Source: Halomonas beimenensis (GTDB taxonomy: Bacteria; Pseudomonadota; Gammaproteobacteria; Pseudomonadales; Halomonadaceae). From it: a DNA stretch of 64,000 nucleotides. The translations under genes and the position numbers were made by a program. The stretch covers positions 620,001 to 684,000 of the forward strand of contig NZ_CP021435.1 of assembly GCF_002549795.1 (NCBI RefSeq), read 5' to 3'. The notes beneath the pieces were generated by a model that did not search any database, was not told the DNA's origin, and saw nothing but the letters and a program-made list of their open reading frames with translations. Within the stretch, counting starts at the first letter, position 1; every line of letters begins with the position of its first letter. This document shows, one piece after another, positions 14,879 to 22,611 of this stretch.

Positions 14879-16378
14879 ATGTCCGTTCGCGAGATTCCGA
14901 TGTACCTCGACGGCCAGCAGGTGCCGTCCCAGAGCCAGGAGTGGCGTGACGTGGTCAACCCGGCCACCCAGAAGGTGGTCGCCCGGGTGCCCTTCTGCAC
15001 CCTCGAGGAGGTCGACCGCGCCGTGGCCAGCGCCCAGGAGGCGTTCAAGACCTGGCGCAAGGTGCCGCTGGCCAAGCGCATGCGCATCATGCTCAAGCTT
15101 CAGGCGTTGATCCGCGAGCACACCGGCGAGCTCGCGGCGCTGATCACCGAGGAGCACGGCAAGACCCTGCCGGACGCCGAGGGCGAGGTGGGTCGCGGCC
15201 TGGAAGTGGTCGAGCACGCCTGCTCGATCACCTCGCTGCAGCTCGGCGAGCTGGCCGAGAACGCTGCCAACGAGGTGGACGTCTACACCCTCAACCAGCC
15301 GCTGGGCGTGGGGGCGGGCATCACCGCCTTCAACTTCCCGATCATGCTGCCCTGCTTCATGTTCCCGCTGGCCATCGCCACCGGCAATACCTTCGTGCTC
15401 AAGCCCTCCGAGCAGGATCCGAGCTCGACCATGCGCCTGGTGGAACTGGCCCACGAGGCCGGCGTACCGGCGGGCGTGCTCAACGTGGTGCACGGCGGCC
15501 CGGACGTGGCCAACCACATCGCCGACCACCCGGACATCAAGGCGCTGTCCTTCATCGGCTCCACCCATGTGGGCACCCAGCTGTATCGCCGCGCCTCCGA
15601 GGCCGGCAAGCGCATGCAGTCGATGATGGGGGCCAAGAACCATTGCGTGGTGATGCCGGACGCCAATCGCAGCCAGGCCATCAACAACCTGCTGGGCTCG
15701 GCCTTCGGCGCCGCCGGCCAGCGCTGCATGGCCAACTCCGTGGTGGTGCTGGTGGGCGAGGCCCGCGAGTGGCTCGACGATCTGGTCGAGGGTGCCCGCA
15801 ACATGAAGGTGGGCCCCGGCACCCAGCGTGACGCCGATCTCGGCCCGCTGGTCTCCCCGGCCGCCAAGGAGAGGGTCGAGGGTCTGATCGCCACCGGCGA
15901 GCAGGAGGGCGCCAAGCTGCTGGTCGACGGTCGCGGTTGCCAGGTCGAGGGCTACCCGGACGGCAACTTCGTCGGGCCGACCCTGTTCAGTGAGGTGACC
16001 CCCGAGATGACCATCTATCGTGAGGAGATCTTCGGGCCGGTGCTGTGCGTGGTGAGCGTCGACACCCTGGACGAGGCCATCGACTTCATCAACGCCAATC
16101 CCAACGGCAACGGCACCTCCATCTTCACCAACTCCGGCTGGGTGGCGCGTCGCTTCGAGACCGACATCGACGTCGGCCAGGTGGGCATCAACGTGCCGAT
16201 CCCGGTGCCGGTGGCCTACTTCAGCTTCACAGGCTCCCGGGCCTCCAAGCTGGGCGACCTGGGCCCCAACGGCAAGCAGGCCATCCAGTTCTGGACCCAG
16301 ACCAAGACGGTTACCGCTCGCTGGTTCGAGCCCGAGAACGTCTCCAGCGGCATCAACAGCACCATCTCGCTGCACTGA
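14879..16378 (+). CDS. mmsA: CoA-acylating methylmalonate-semialdehyde dehydrogenase
   Basis: A 499-residue aldehyde dehydrogenase of the MmsA group, which converts methylmalonate semialdehyde or malonate semialdehyde plus CoA to propionyl-CoA or acetyl-CoA in valine, inositol and beta-alanine breakdown. Diagnostic features are the cofactor-binding FNFPIMLPCFMFPLAIATGN, FVLKPSEQDPSS, and the catalytic Cys C283 in GAAGQRCMANS. The C-terminal GSRASKLGDLGPNGKQ is typical of MmsA. ATG 14879 is preceded by AGGAG with a 7-nt spacer; ATG 14873 is too close to that motif. No 3-hydroxyisobutyrate dehydrogenase follows, so the gene stands alone under its divergent LysR regulator. Confidence 0.93.
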   Translation: MSVREIPMYLDGQQVPSQSQEWRDVVNPATQKVVARVPFCTLEEVDRAVASAQEAFKTWRKVPLAKRMRIMLKLQALIREHTGELAALITEEHGKTLPDAEGEVGRGLEVVEHACSITSLQLGELAENAANEVDVYTLNQPLGVGAGITAFNFPIMLPCFMFPLAIATGNTFVLKPSEQDPSSTMRLVELAHEAGVPAGVLNVVHGGPDVANHIADHPDIKALSFIGSTHVGTQLYRRASEAGKRMQSMMGAKNHCVVMPDANRSQAINNLLGSAFGAAGQRCMANSVVVLVGEAREWLDDLVEGARNMKVGPGTQRDADLGPLVSPAAKERVEGLIATGEQEGAKLLVDGRGCQVEGYPDGNFVGPTLFSEVTPEMTIYREEIFGPVLCVVSVDTLDEAIDFINANPNGNGTSIFTNSGWVARRFETDIDVGQVGINVPIPVPVAYFSFTGSRASKLGDLGPNGKQAIQFWTQTKTVTARWFEPENVSSGINSTISLH

Positions 16379-16397
16379 CCTCTGCCGGCGATGACCG

Positions 16398-16428
16398 CGG
16401 CCCCGTCTCGAGAGAGGCGGGGCCGTTT
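16398..16428. terminator. Terminator between mmsA and the convergent P-loop gene
   Basis: Stem CGGCCCCG (16398-16405) with CGGGGCCG (16418-16425) and an inner TCTC/GAGA pairing, followed by TTT on the plus strand. It sits directly after mmsA. Confidence 0.7.
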
Positions 16429-18140
16429 CATTGATGCTCGGGCACCCCGAGGGTGGCGAACAGTTCCGCGAGTTCCGGGTCTTCCCGCTGAGCCTGGAGG
16501 AGGACCGGGTCCACGACCGAGAAGCGGCCCGCCGAGACGCGCAGGTACGGCTGGCCGGTCGCCGCGTCGACGAAGCGGACCTCCGGCAACCTGGCGAGGC
16601 ATCGCTTGAGGAAGGCACAGTTCCTGCCGATCGACAGGGTATCGTCGTCGGGATAGACCTCCGCCGGGCGTGTCGCCCGGGTGTTGATCTTCTTGAAGCG
16701 GTCGATGTCGACCAGGCCCAGGGGAGCCAGGATGTGGAGGACATCACGGTTGCCGTAGGCGATGGTCGTCGGCGGGGTGTGCTTGGGGACACTGTTGTCC
16801 AGGAAGAAGTACTCGAGCCGGGGTTGTGGGCTGTCCAGCCACTTGAAGAGCAGCTTGGGCATGCCGTCGTAGGCCTCCACGCAGTGCCCGAGGAAGTCCT
16901 CCACCGCCTTGTAGCGCCCCCGCGTCAGGCCGCGCTCCCAGCCGCGTTCCACCGTCGCCTCCGGCGGGGTGACGATGAAGTAGAGGTACATGGTGTCGAC
17001 GTATCTGGCATAGGTGGCATCCAGGAGCCGCGGTACCTGATCCAGGGAGAAGCTGTCGAACCGGAACCGGTCGATCAGCAGGTTCGGGATGGAGCGGTCG
17101 CGCCGGGCCTTGTCGCGGATGTAGCGGTCGAGCTTGGCATCGATGAGCTTGACCTCCTTGCCGGCCAGGCGCCCGGCATACTTGTAGGCATCGCCCAGGG
17201 CCTCGTAGTCGAGCAGCAGGCGGCGCCAGATGTCGGGGGAGACGGTGCCGTATTGATCGGACTGGATGCCCAGGTCCCGCAGGGTGTCCTTCAGCAGGGG
17301 GCGCAGCGAGCTCTTGCCGGCCGCCGAGGCCCCCTTGAGACTGATCAGGATCGGCTGCCTGGCACAGGGAAGCCGGGCGTAGCCCTCGACGTCCATGGCC
17401 CGCGCGACATGGGGGGCGATCTTCCGGCCGAGGTGGCGGCTGCCGAAGTCGTTGCACGCATGCCGGGTGATCAACCTCGTCAACAGCTCCCGGTCCACCC
17501 CGATATGGCCCTGGCGGCTGGCGATGGCGTTCAGGACGCGGTAGGCGCTCTTGTAGACGGCCCGCTCCCGCTCGGCCCGGGCGGCCAGCCCCGTTTCCTT
17601 GAGGCCCCGGATCACGTCCTGGTGGCGTTCCTCGATGGACCGAGCCTCCGGCTGCGGTCGCGGAGGACGCCGTCTGCCCAACCACCGGGACAGCAGAGAC
17701 ACAGGCTCGGGCTCGACCTCCGCCGGTTCCGGAGCGAAGGCCGCGTCGAGGATCTCCCCCACCCGGCCGTGAATCTCGTCGTGCAGCCGGTCATATTCCT
17801 GGCGCAGGGTCGGCAGGTGGGGCACGAGGTACTCGGACAGGATCCTGAGGGCGATGCCGCGAAAGTGCTGCCCCAGCCGCTCTTCCTCTTCCCCCTCGAC
17901 GACCACGACATCGGCCGTCACCTGCACGATCAGCTCATGCAGGACCAGGCGCTCCGCTCGGAACGCGACCAGTTCCTCCTCGGCGAGGCCGGTCAGCGCC
18001 TTCAGCTCGGGGATGTCGGCGAGGCGGGAGTAGACGTTGGCCGTGTCATGAATCGTCTCCAGGGGCTGGTAACGCCTGGGCAGGTCGGCCTCCAGGCCGG
18101 GGTTCCACGCCGAGAACTCGAGATCGGCTCGATCGGGCAT
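16428..18140 (-). CDS. Uncharacterised P-loop NTPase/kinase-like protein
   Basis: A 570-residue protein I cannot assign to a named function. The first ~250 residues are mostly helical, with an acidic run (VEGEEEER, 81-88) and a Pro/Arg-rich linker (~156-168). A Walker A motif GASAAGKSS (270-278, K276) follows the strand QPILISLK, as in small-molecule and zeta-toxin-like kinases. Downstream, LLIDRFRFDSF (~355-364) may supply a catalytic Asp and LYFIVTPPEATVERGWERG a lid-like segment. The closing ~100 residues contain VDIDRFKKINTRATRP. It could phosphorylate a nucleotide or sugar-nucleotide-like substrate. It stands alone on the minus strand and is convergent with mmsA. No antitoxin-like partner is adjacent. 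Confidence 0.6.
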   Translation of the reverse strand: MPDRADLEFSAWNPGLEADLPRRYQPLETIHDTANVYSRLADIPELKALTGLAEEELVAFRAERLVLHELIVQVTADVVVVEGEEEERLGQHFRGIALRILSEYLVPHLPTLRQEYDRLHDEIHGRVGEILDAAFAPEPAEVEPEPVSLLSRWLGRRRPPRPQPEARSIEERHQDVIRGLKETGLAARAERERAVYKSAYRVLNAIASRQGHIGVDRELLTRLITRHACNDFGSRHLGRKIAPHVARAMDVEGYARLPCARQPILISLKGASAAGKSSLRPLLKDTLRDLGIQSDQYGTVSPDIWRRLLLDYEALGDAYKYAGRLAGKEVKLIDAKLDRYIRDKARRDRSIPNLLIDRFRFDSFSLDQVPRLLDATYARYVDTMYLYFIVTPPEATVERGWERGLTRGRYKAVEDFLGHCVEAYDGMPKLLFKWLDSPQPRLEYFFLDNSVPKHTPPTTIAYGNRDVLHILAPLGLVDIDRFKKINTRATRPAEVYPDDDTLSIGRNCAFLKRCLARLPEVRFVDAATGQPYLRVSAGRFSVVDPVLLQAQREDPELAELFATLGVPEHQ

Positions 18141-18442
18141 AGCGAAAAGACCCTGCAGGTTGTGTGGTGGCGGGGCTCGACGAAACGCGTGACGGGCGAT
18201 CCTGGCGCCTCAACGACGTGGGGGAGTGCCCTGGCCCGTCGTGAATGGCCTGGCCCCTGGTCGGGAAAAGGAGGGCCGCTGCCTATGCCGTGATAGTGAT
18301 GGACCCCGCCTTCTGGGGCAATCCTCCGGCGAGCGGGGAAAGGCCGCCGTCCTTTGGTCGATGCCGCTGGACAAGGCGGTTGACGTTGACGTTAGCTGTA
18401 GCTGATCGCTCTTCGACAAGACCCACGACGCCAGGAGCTACC
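18141..18442. other. Intergenic region between divergent genes
   Basis: About 300 bp without a convincing gene. Near its right end a doubled TTGACG (18380-18391) followed by a repeated AGCTGTAGCTG stretch may form the promoter of the AhpD-like gene; no clear -10 is visible. The left part would hold the promoter of the P-loop gene. Nothing else is recognised. Confidence 0.4.
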
Positions 18443-19030
18443 ATGACCTCCCCGATCAGCCGTTTTCCCGTCCCCGACTCCCTCGAGGACCTGCCCGCCG
18501 ACATCCGCGACGCCATCCTCGCCGTCCAGGAGAAGGCCGGCTTCGTGCCCAATGTCTTCCTGATGCTGGCGCATCGCCCGGCGGAGTTCCGGGCCTTCTT
18601 CGCCTATCACGACGCCCTGATGGAGCGGGAGTCCGACACCCTGACCAAGGCCGAGAAGGAAATGATCGTGGTGGCCACCAGCGCCCGCAACCGCTGCCTC
18701 TACTGCGTGGTGGCCCACGGCGCCCTGGTGCGCATCTACGGCAAGGACCCGCTGCTGGCCGACCAGGTGGCGGTCAACCACCGCACCGCGCCCCTCGGCG
18801 AGCGCCACCGGGTGATGCTCGATTTCGCCCTGCACTGCGGCCTGGAGGTCGGCGAGTTGACCGATGACTGGGAGCAGCGGCTGAAGGCGGTCGGCTTCAC
18901 CCGGGAGGACATCTGGGACATCGGCGCCATCGCCGCCTTCTTCGGTCTCTCCAATCGCCTGGTGACGCTGACCGCCACCCCGCCCAACGAGGAGTTCTAC
19001 CTGATGGGGCGCGTGCCCCGGGAAGGCTGA
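18443..19030 (+). CDS. AhpD/carboxymuconolactone decarboxylase-like peroxidase-related protein
   Basis: A 195-residue all-helical protein of the CMD/AhpD superfamily, peroxidase-related branch. The redox motif RCLYCVVAHG (~residues 88-97) has the two Cys of CxxC and the downstream His of the E...CxxC...H proton-relay signature. Such proteins reduce peroxides or act as disulfide relays. The start is ATG 18443 with AGGAG 5 nt upstream; an upstream in-frame extension to 18245 lacks homology and a ribosome site. It is 70 bp ahead of a zinc alcohol dehydrogenase on the same strand, possibly co-transcribed. The physiological substrate is unknown. Confidence 0.85.
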   Translation: MTSPISRFPVPDSLEDLPADIRDAILAVQEKAGFVPNVFLMLAHRPAEFRAFFAYHDALMERESDTLTKAEKEMIVVATSARNRCLYCVVAHGALVRIYGKDPLLADQVAVNHRTAPLGERHRVMLDFALHCGLEVGELTDDWEQRLKAVGFTREDIWDIGAIAAFFGLSNRLVTLTATPPNEEFYLMGRVPREG

Positions 19031-19100
19031 AGGCCTGACAACTCATCGATCGACCCCCTCTTCGCCCGGGCGACCGGGCCCCGCGACAGGAGCCAACCCC

Positions 19101-20231
19101 ATGAAGATACGAGCCGCCGTCCTCCAGGCCATCGGGGCCGAGCGTCCCTACGACCGCAGCCGCCCCCTGGCGATCGAGGAACTGGAACTGGAGCCGCCCG
19201 GCGATCGGGAGGTGCTGGTGCAGATCAGGGCGGCCGGCCTCTGCCACTCGGACCTGTCGGTGATCGACGGCAACCGCCCGCGCCCGGTGCCCATGGCGCT
19301 CGGTCACGAGGCCGCCGGGGTGGTCAAGGCGGTGGGGGCCGGGGTGACCGACCTGGTCGAAGGCGATCACGTGGTGGCCGTCTTCGTGCCGAGCTGCGGC
19401 CACTGCCGGCCCTGCGCCGAGGGTCGCCCGGCGCTGTGCGAGCCGGGCAACGCGGCCAACAACGCGGGGACCCTGGTGAGCGGCGAGCACCGCCTGCATC
19501 GCGCCGACGGCACGCCCGTGAACCATCACCTCGGCGTGTCCGCCTTCGCCGATCATGCCGTGGTATCCCGGGACTCCCTGGTGCGGATCGACCCGCGCCT
19601 GCCGTTCGAGCATGCGGCCCTGTTCGGCTGTGCGGTGCTCACCGGCGTCGGGGCGGCCATCAACTCGGCGGGCATCCGCGCCAGCCAGTCGGTGGCCGTG
19701 GTGGGGCTCGGCGGCGTGGGCCTGAACGCGGTGCTCGGCGCGCTGGTGGCCGGAGCCGGCGAGGTGGTGGCCCTGGACCTGGACGACGACAAGCTGGCCC
19801 TGGCCGAATCCCTGGGTGCCACCCACGCCGTCAACAGCGCCGCCCCGGATGCCGCGGAGCGCGTGCGCGAGGCCACCGGCGGGGGCGTGGACGTGGCCAT
19901 CGAGATGGCCGGTTCGGAGAAGGCGCTGGAGTTCGCCTACCGCATCACCCGGCGGGGCGGGCTGACCGTCACCGGCGGCCTCGCCCATCCCGAACGCAAG
20001 CTGGCCATCCCCCAGGTCAGCCTGGTGGCCGAGGAGCGCACCCTGCGGGGCAGCTATGTGGGCAGCTGCGTGCCGGTGCGCGACGTCGAGCGCTATGTGG
20101 GCCTGTTCCGCCAGGGCAAGCTGCCGGTGGATCGCCTGCTCACCCGGGTCCTGTCCCTCGACGAGATCAACGAGGGCTTCGAGGCGCTGGCCGCCGGCAA
20201 GGCCATTCGCCAGGTGGTCGCCTTCCCCTGA
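19101..20231 (+). CDS. Zinc-dependent (class III-like) alcohol dehydrogenase
   Basis: A 376-residue medium-chain dehydrogenase. Catalytic zinc ligands are GLCHSD (Cys) and GHEAAG (His, Glu); the structural zinc lobe is CGHCRPCAEGRPALC; the Rossmann motif is VGLGGVGLNAVLGA; and VALDLDDDKLA ends in the Asp that favours NAD. It converts an alcohol to an aldehyde or the reverse with NAD(P). Class III members include glutathione-dependent formaldehyde dehydrogenases, but the fit here is only general and the substrate is unassigned. AGGAG lies 8 nt before the ATG. It probably forms an operon with the AhpD-like gene upstream. Confidence 0.85.
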   Translation: MKIRAAVLQAIGAERPYDRSRPLAIEELELEPPGDREVLVQIRAAGLCHSDLSVIDGNRPRPVPMALGHEAAGVVKAVGAGVTDLVEGDHVVAVFVPSCGHCRPCAEGRPALCEPGNAANNAGTLVSGEHRLHRADGTPVNHHLGVSAFADHAVVSRDSLVRIDPRLPFEHAALFGCAVLTGVGAAINSAGIRASQSVAVVGLGGVGLNAVLGALVAGAGEVVALDLDDDKLALAESLGATHAVNSAAPDAAERVREATGGGVDVAIEMAGSEKALEFAYRITRRGGLTVTGGLAHPERKLAIPQVSLVAEERTLRGSYVGSCVPVRDVERYVGLFRQGKLPVDRLLTRVLSLDEINEGFEALAAGKAIRQVVAFP

Positions 20232-20236
20232 TCGCC

Positions 20237-20267
20237 GCCTGGCCGGCGCCTCAGGCGCCGGCCAGGC
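20237..20267. terminator. Bidirectional terminator whose loop is a stop codon
   Basis: A 14-bp perfect stem, GCCTGGCCGGCGCC (20237-20250) and its complement at 20254-20267. The 3-nt loop TCA is the stop codon (TGA) of the minus-strand hypothetical gene. It separates the convergent alcohol dehydrogenase gene from that gene and can serve both. Confidence 0.65.
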
Positions 20268-20937
20268 TGTCCTCGAGCAGCGCCTGCACCGGCTCCAGCT
20301 GGCTTTCGTGGAGGATCAGCACGCTGTCGAGGTTCTCGTCGCTTCCGCCGTCGGCGGGGATGACGATGGCGAACTCGCCTTCCTCCAGATGGAACTCGTG
20401 AATCTCCCGCAGGCCCTCAGGCGTCTCGCAGCGGATCGAGCGGTAGGCGTCGTCCTCGCCATAGGTCAGGCGATGGTAGACCTTGAAGAAGGTGTAGAGG
20501 CTGAGCCCGCCGGGGAAGGCGGGCCAGCGGGCGGGAATCTCCCGGGTCTCGGCGGCGATCGCCTGGCCCGCGGCCTCGGCCGCGGCGATCGCCTGGTCGA
20601 GCGACGTGGCCAGCAGGGAGGCCGCGTCCCGGGGCAGCGCCTCCAACGCCTCGGCGGCCCGATGGTAACGCTCGGCCACGGCACGGAAGTCGCCCAGGTC
20701 GGCCAGCCGGTGGTCGCTGTGCACCAGGTCCTGGGGGGCGAAGCTGCCGTTCTCCCAACCGTGGATCACCCTGAGGGTCAGGCGGCCCTCGCGCATCGTG
20801 GCCGCGAGCAGGGCCTGCAGGGCCACCCGCAGGTGAAGCAAGCGTTCGCCGACCAGGTTGTCGAAGGCGGAGTAGGGCTCGGCGAAGATCTGATGCAGGC
20901 GCCCGGGGGCGTGTTCCTTGGCTTCGGTAAATGGCAT
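20251..20937 (-). CDS. Hypothetical protein, 228 residues
   Basis: I do not recognise a family. The protein has no signal peptide or membrane segment. It is mainly helical with an Ala/Glu-rich middle (~85-130, SLDQAIAAAEAAGQAIAAE), a hydrophobic-aromatic block PAFPGGLSLYTFFKVYHRLTY (~150-170), and a C-terminal part with alternating strands (EFAIVIPADGG, SVLILHES). Codon usage and GC match its neighbours, which supports a real gene. It is divergent from the TPP-riboswitch-controlled symporter and convergent with the alcohol dehydrogenase. No ribosome site of note precedes ATG 20937, so the start is provisional. Confidence 0.6.
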   Translation of the reverse strand: MPFTEAKEHAPGRLHQIFAEPYSAFDNLVGERLLHLRVALQALLAATMREGRLTLRVIHGWENGSFAPQDLVHSDHRLADLGDFRAVAERYHRAAEALEALPRDAASLLATSLDQAIAAAEAAGQAIAAETREIPARWPAFPGGLSLYTFFKVYHRLTYGEDDAYRSIRCETPEGLREIHEFHLEEGEFAIVIPADGGSDENLDSVLILHESQLEPVQALLEDSLAGA

Positions 20938-21055
20938 GGCGGGGATCCCGGCGTGAAGGCGTTCGAATTCGGTGGTCGATATGTCATGCTGTCGCTACGA
21001 GCCTATATCGACTCAAGCCGTCGTCACTTGAGGCTCGCCTACACAATTCATCCAC

Positions 21056-21152
21056 TGTCGCCAGGGGTGCCCCGCTTCGGCCGGGGCTGAGAGAGCGCTC
21101 GACGCTGACCCTGGAACCTGATCCGGTTCATACCGGCGGAGGAAGCGCGACA
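21056..21152 (+). promoter_or_regulatory. TPP (THI-box) riboswitch
   Basis: All conserved parts of the thiamine pyrophosphate aptamer are visible in order: AGGGGTGCCC (21063-21072), GGCTGAGAG (~21085-21093), GACCCTGGAACCTGATCCGG and TTCATACCGGCGGAGGAAGC. P1 is formed by TGTCGC (21056-21061) with GCGACA (21147-21152); the last A is the first base of the symporter start codon. The Shine-Dalgarno GGAGGAA (21138-21144) lies inside the aptamer 3' segment. Binding of TPP should therefore hide the ribosome site directly, giving translational repression without a separate expression platform. Confidence 0.93.
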
Positions 21153-22540
21153 TGCCTTACCTGACGTCAGCCGTGCTCGGCGCGGCGCTGCTCTGCTTTA
21201 CCGTCCTGGGCCTGCGGGCCCGTCGGGCCGATGGTCCCCTCGACGACTATGTCACGGCCCGCAACACCCAGTCGGCCCAGACCCTGGGCCTGTCCTTCCT
21301 GGCCTCCGGCATGGGGGCCTGGATCCTCTTCGCGCCGCCGGAGATCGGTGCCTTCGTGGGCCCCGTGGCCCTGGCCGGCTATGCCCTGGGCTCGGCCTTG
21401 CCCTTCCTGGTGCTGGGGGCCTTCGGTCCCGCGATCCGCCGGCGGCTGCCCGAGGGGCGCAGCATCGGCGAGTACGCCGAGGCCTGCTTCGGCCCCGGGG
21501 TGCGGCGCTGGGTGGCGCTGGTATCGATACTCTACATGGCCTGTTTCCTGGCCGCCGAGCTCACCGCCATCGGTGCCATCACCGGGCTGCTCTCCGAGGT
21601 GCCGCCCCACCTGGTGGTGATCGGGGTCGCGCTGGCGACCCTGATCTACACGGCGGTGGGCGGCCTGCGGGCGAGCCTGGCCACCGACCGCTGGCAGGCC
21701 TGGCTGCTGCTGGCGTTGCTGGCCCTGGTCGGCGGGGTGGCCCTGACCCGGTTGCCGGCGCTGCCCGCGGACGCCGCGATGCCCGCCATCCCCACCGGCG
21801 ATGCCCTCGGCGTGGCCCTGACCCTGGTGATCGCCGTGACCGCGGCCAACCTCTTCCATCAGGGCTACTGGCAACGGGTCTGGGCGGCCCGGGACGCGCG
21901 GGCGCTGGGCCGTGGGGCCTGGCTGGGCGGTACCGTGACCGTGCTGGTGGTGATGGTGGTCGGCGGCCTCGGCATGCTCGCCGCCATGGCGGGACTGGCG
22001 CTCGGCGAACCGCCGATCCCCTTCTTCGCCCTGCTCGCCGAGGCGCCGGACTGGCTGGCCCTGCCGGCCCTGGTGCTGGCGGTGAGCCTGGTGGCCTCCA
22101 GCGTGGACACCCTGCAGAACGGCCTCGCCTCCCTGGTGGTGGCCGGCGCCGGCCGACGCGGCCTGTCGCTGGGCGCCGCGCGGCTGGTCACCGTGGCGCT
22201 GATGGTGCCGGTGGTGGTCGTCGCCTTGCAGGGGCTCTCGGTGCTGCGGCTCTTCCTGATCGCCGACCTGCTGTGTGCCGCCATCGTGGTGCCGGTGCTG
22301 CTTGGGCTCTGGTCGCGCATGAGCGCACCCGCCGCGCTGGCCGGTGGCATGGCGGGACTGCTGGGCGCGGTGCTGCCGGGCTGGCTCGCCTCGGGTCGCC
22401 TCGCCGACGGCCTGCTGGCGGCGAGCTTCCCCGGCGGGGTGCCGACCCTGCCCCCCTTCCTCGGGGCGCTGGTCGCCTCCACCCTGGTGGCGCTGCTGGT
22501 GGCATGGTGGCGGCCCGCCGCGCATCGCCGGACCGCCTGA
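21152..22540 (+). CDS. Sodium:solute symporter, predicted thiamine-precursor transporter
   Basis: A 462-residue inner-membrane protein with about 13 hydrophobic helices of the SSS family. Family-typical features are LDDYVTARNTQS near the N-terminus, the first-helix unwound LASGMGAWILFAPPE, and GGLRASLATDRWQAWLLL. It sits immediately behind a TPP riboswitch, so its substrate is probably thiamine or a precursor such as hydroxymethylpyrimidine or the thiazole moiety. A riboswitch-linked SSS transporter named ThiV has been predicted in other bacteria by comparative genomics and this may be its counterpart. The ribosome site GGAGGAA is 7 nt from the ATG, within the aptamer. ilvD follows after 71 bp. 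Confidence 0.85.
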   Translation: MPYLTSAVLGAALLCFTVLGLRARRADGPLDDYVTARNTQSAQTLGLSFLASGMGAWILFAPPEIGAFVGPVALAGYALGSALPFLVLGAFGPAIRRRLPEGRSIGEYAEACFGPGVRRWVALVSILYMACFLAAELTAIGAITGLLSEVPPHLVVIGVALATLIYTAVGGLRASLATDRWQAWLLLALLALVGGVALTRLPALPADAAMPAIPTGDALGVALTLVIAVTAANLFHQGYWQRVWAARDARALGRGAWLGGTVTVLVVMVVGGLGMLAAMAGLALGEPPIPFFALLAEAPDWLALPALVLAVSLVASSVDTLQNGLASLVVAGAGRRGLSLGAARLVTVALMVPVVVVALQGLSVLRLFLIADLLCAAIVVPVLLGLWSRMSAPAALAGGMAGLLGAVLPGWLASGRLADGLLAASFPGGVPTLPPFLGALVASTLVALLVAWWRPAAHRRTA

Positions 22541-22611
22541 GGCGGTTGCCAGGGCCGGCGAAGGCGACCACCCTCTGAAGGTCACCCGCACCGAACAGAG
22601 GAGGTCGCGCC

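Noticed and set aside
16428..18140. Toxin-antitoxin system based on the zeta-like Walker A region
   Set aside because: The protein is about twice the size of zeta toxins and no small antitoxin gene is adjacent.
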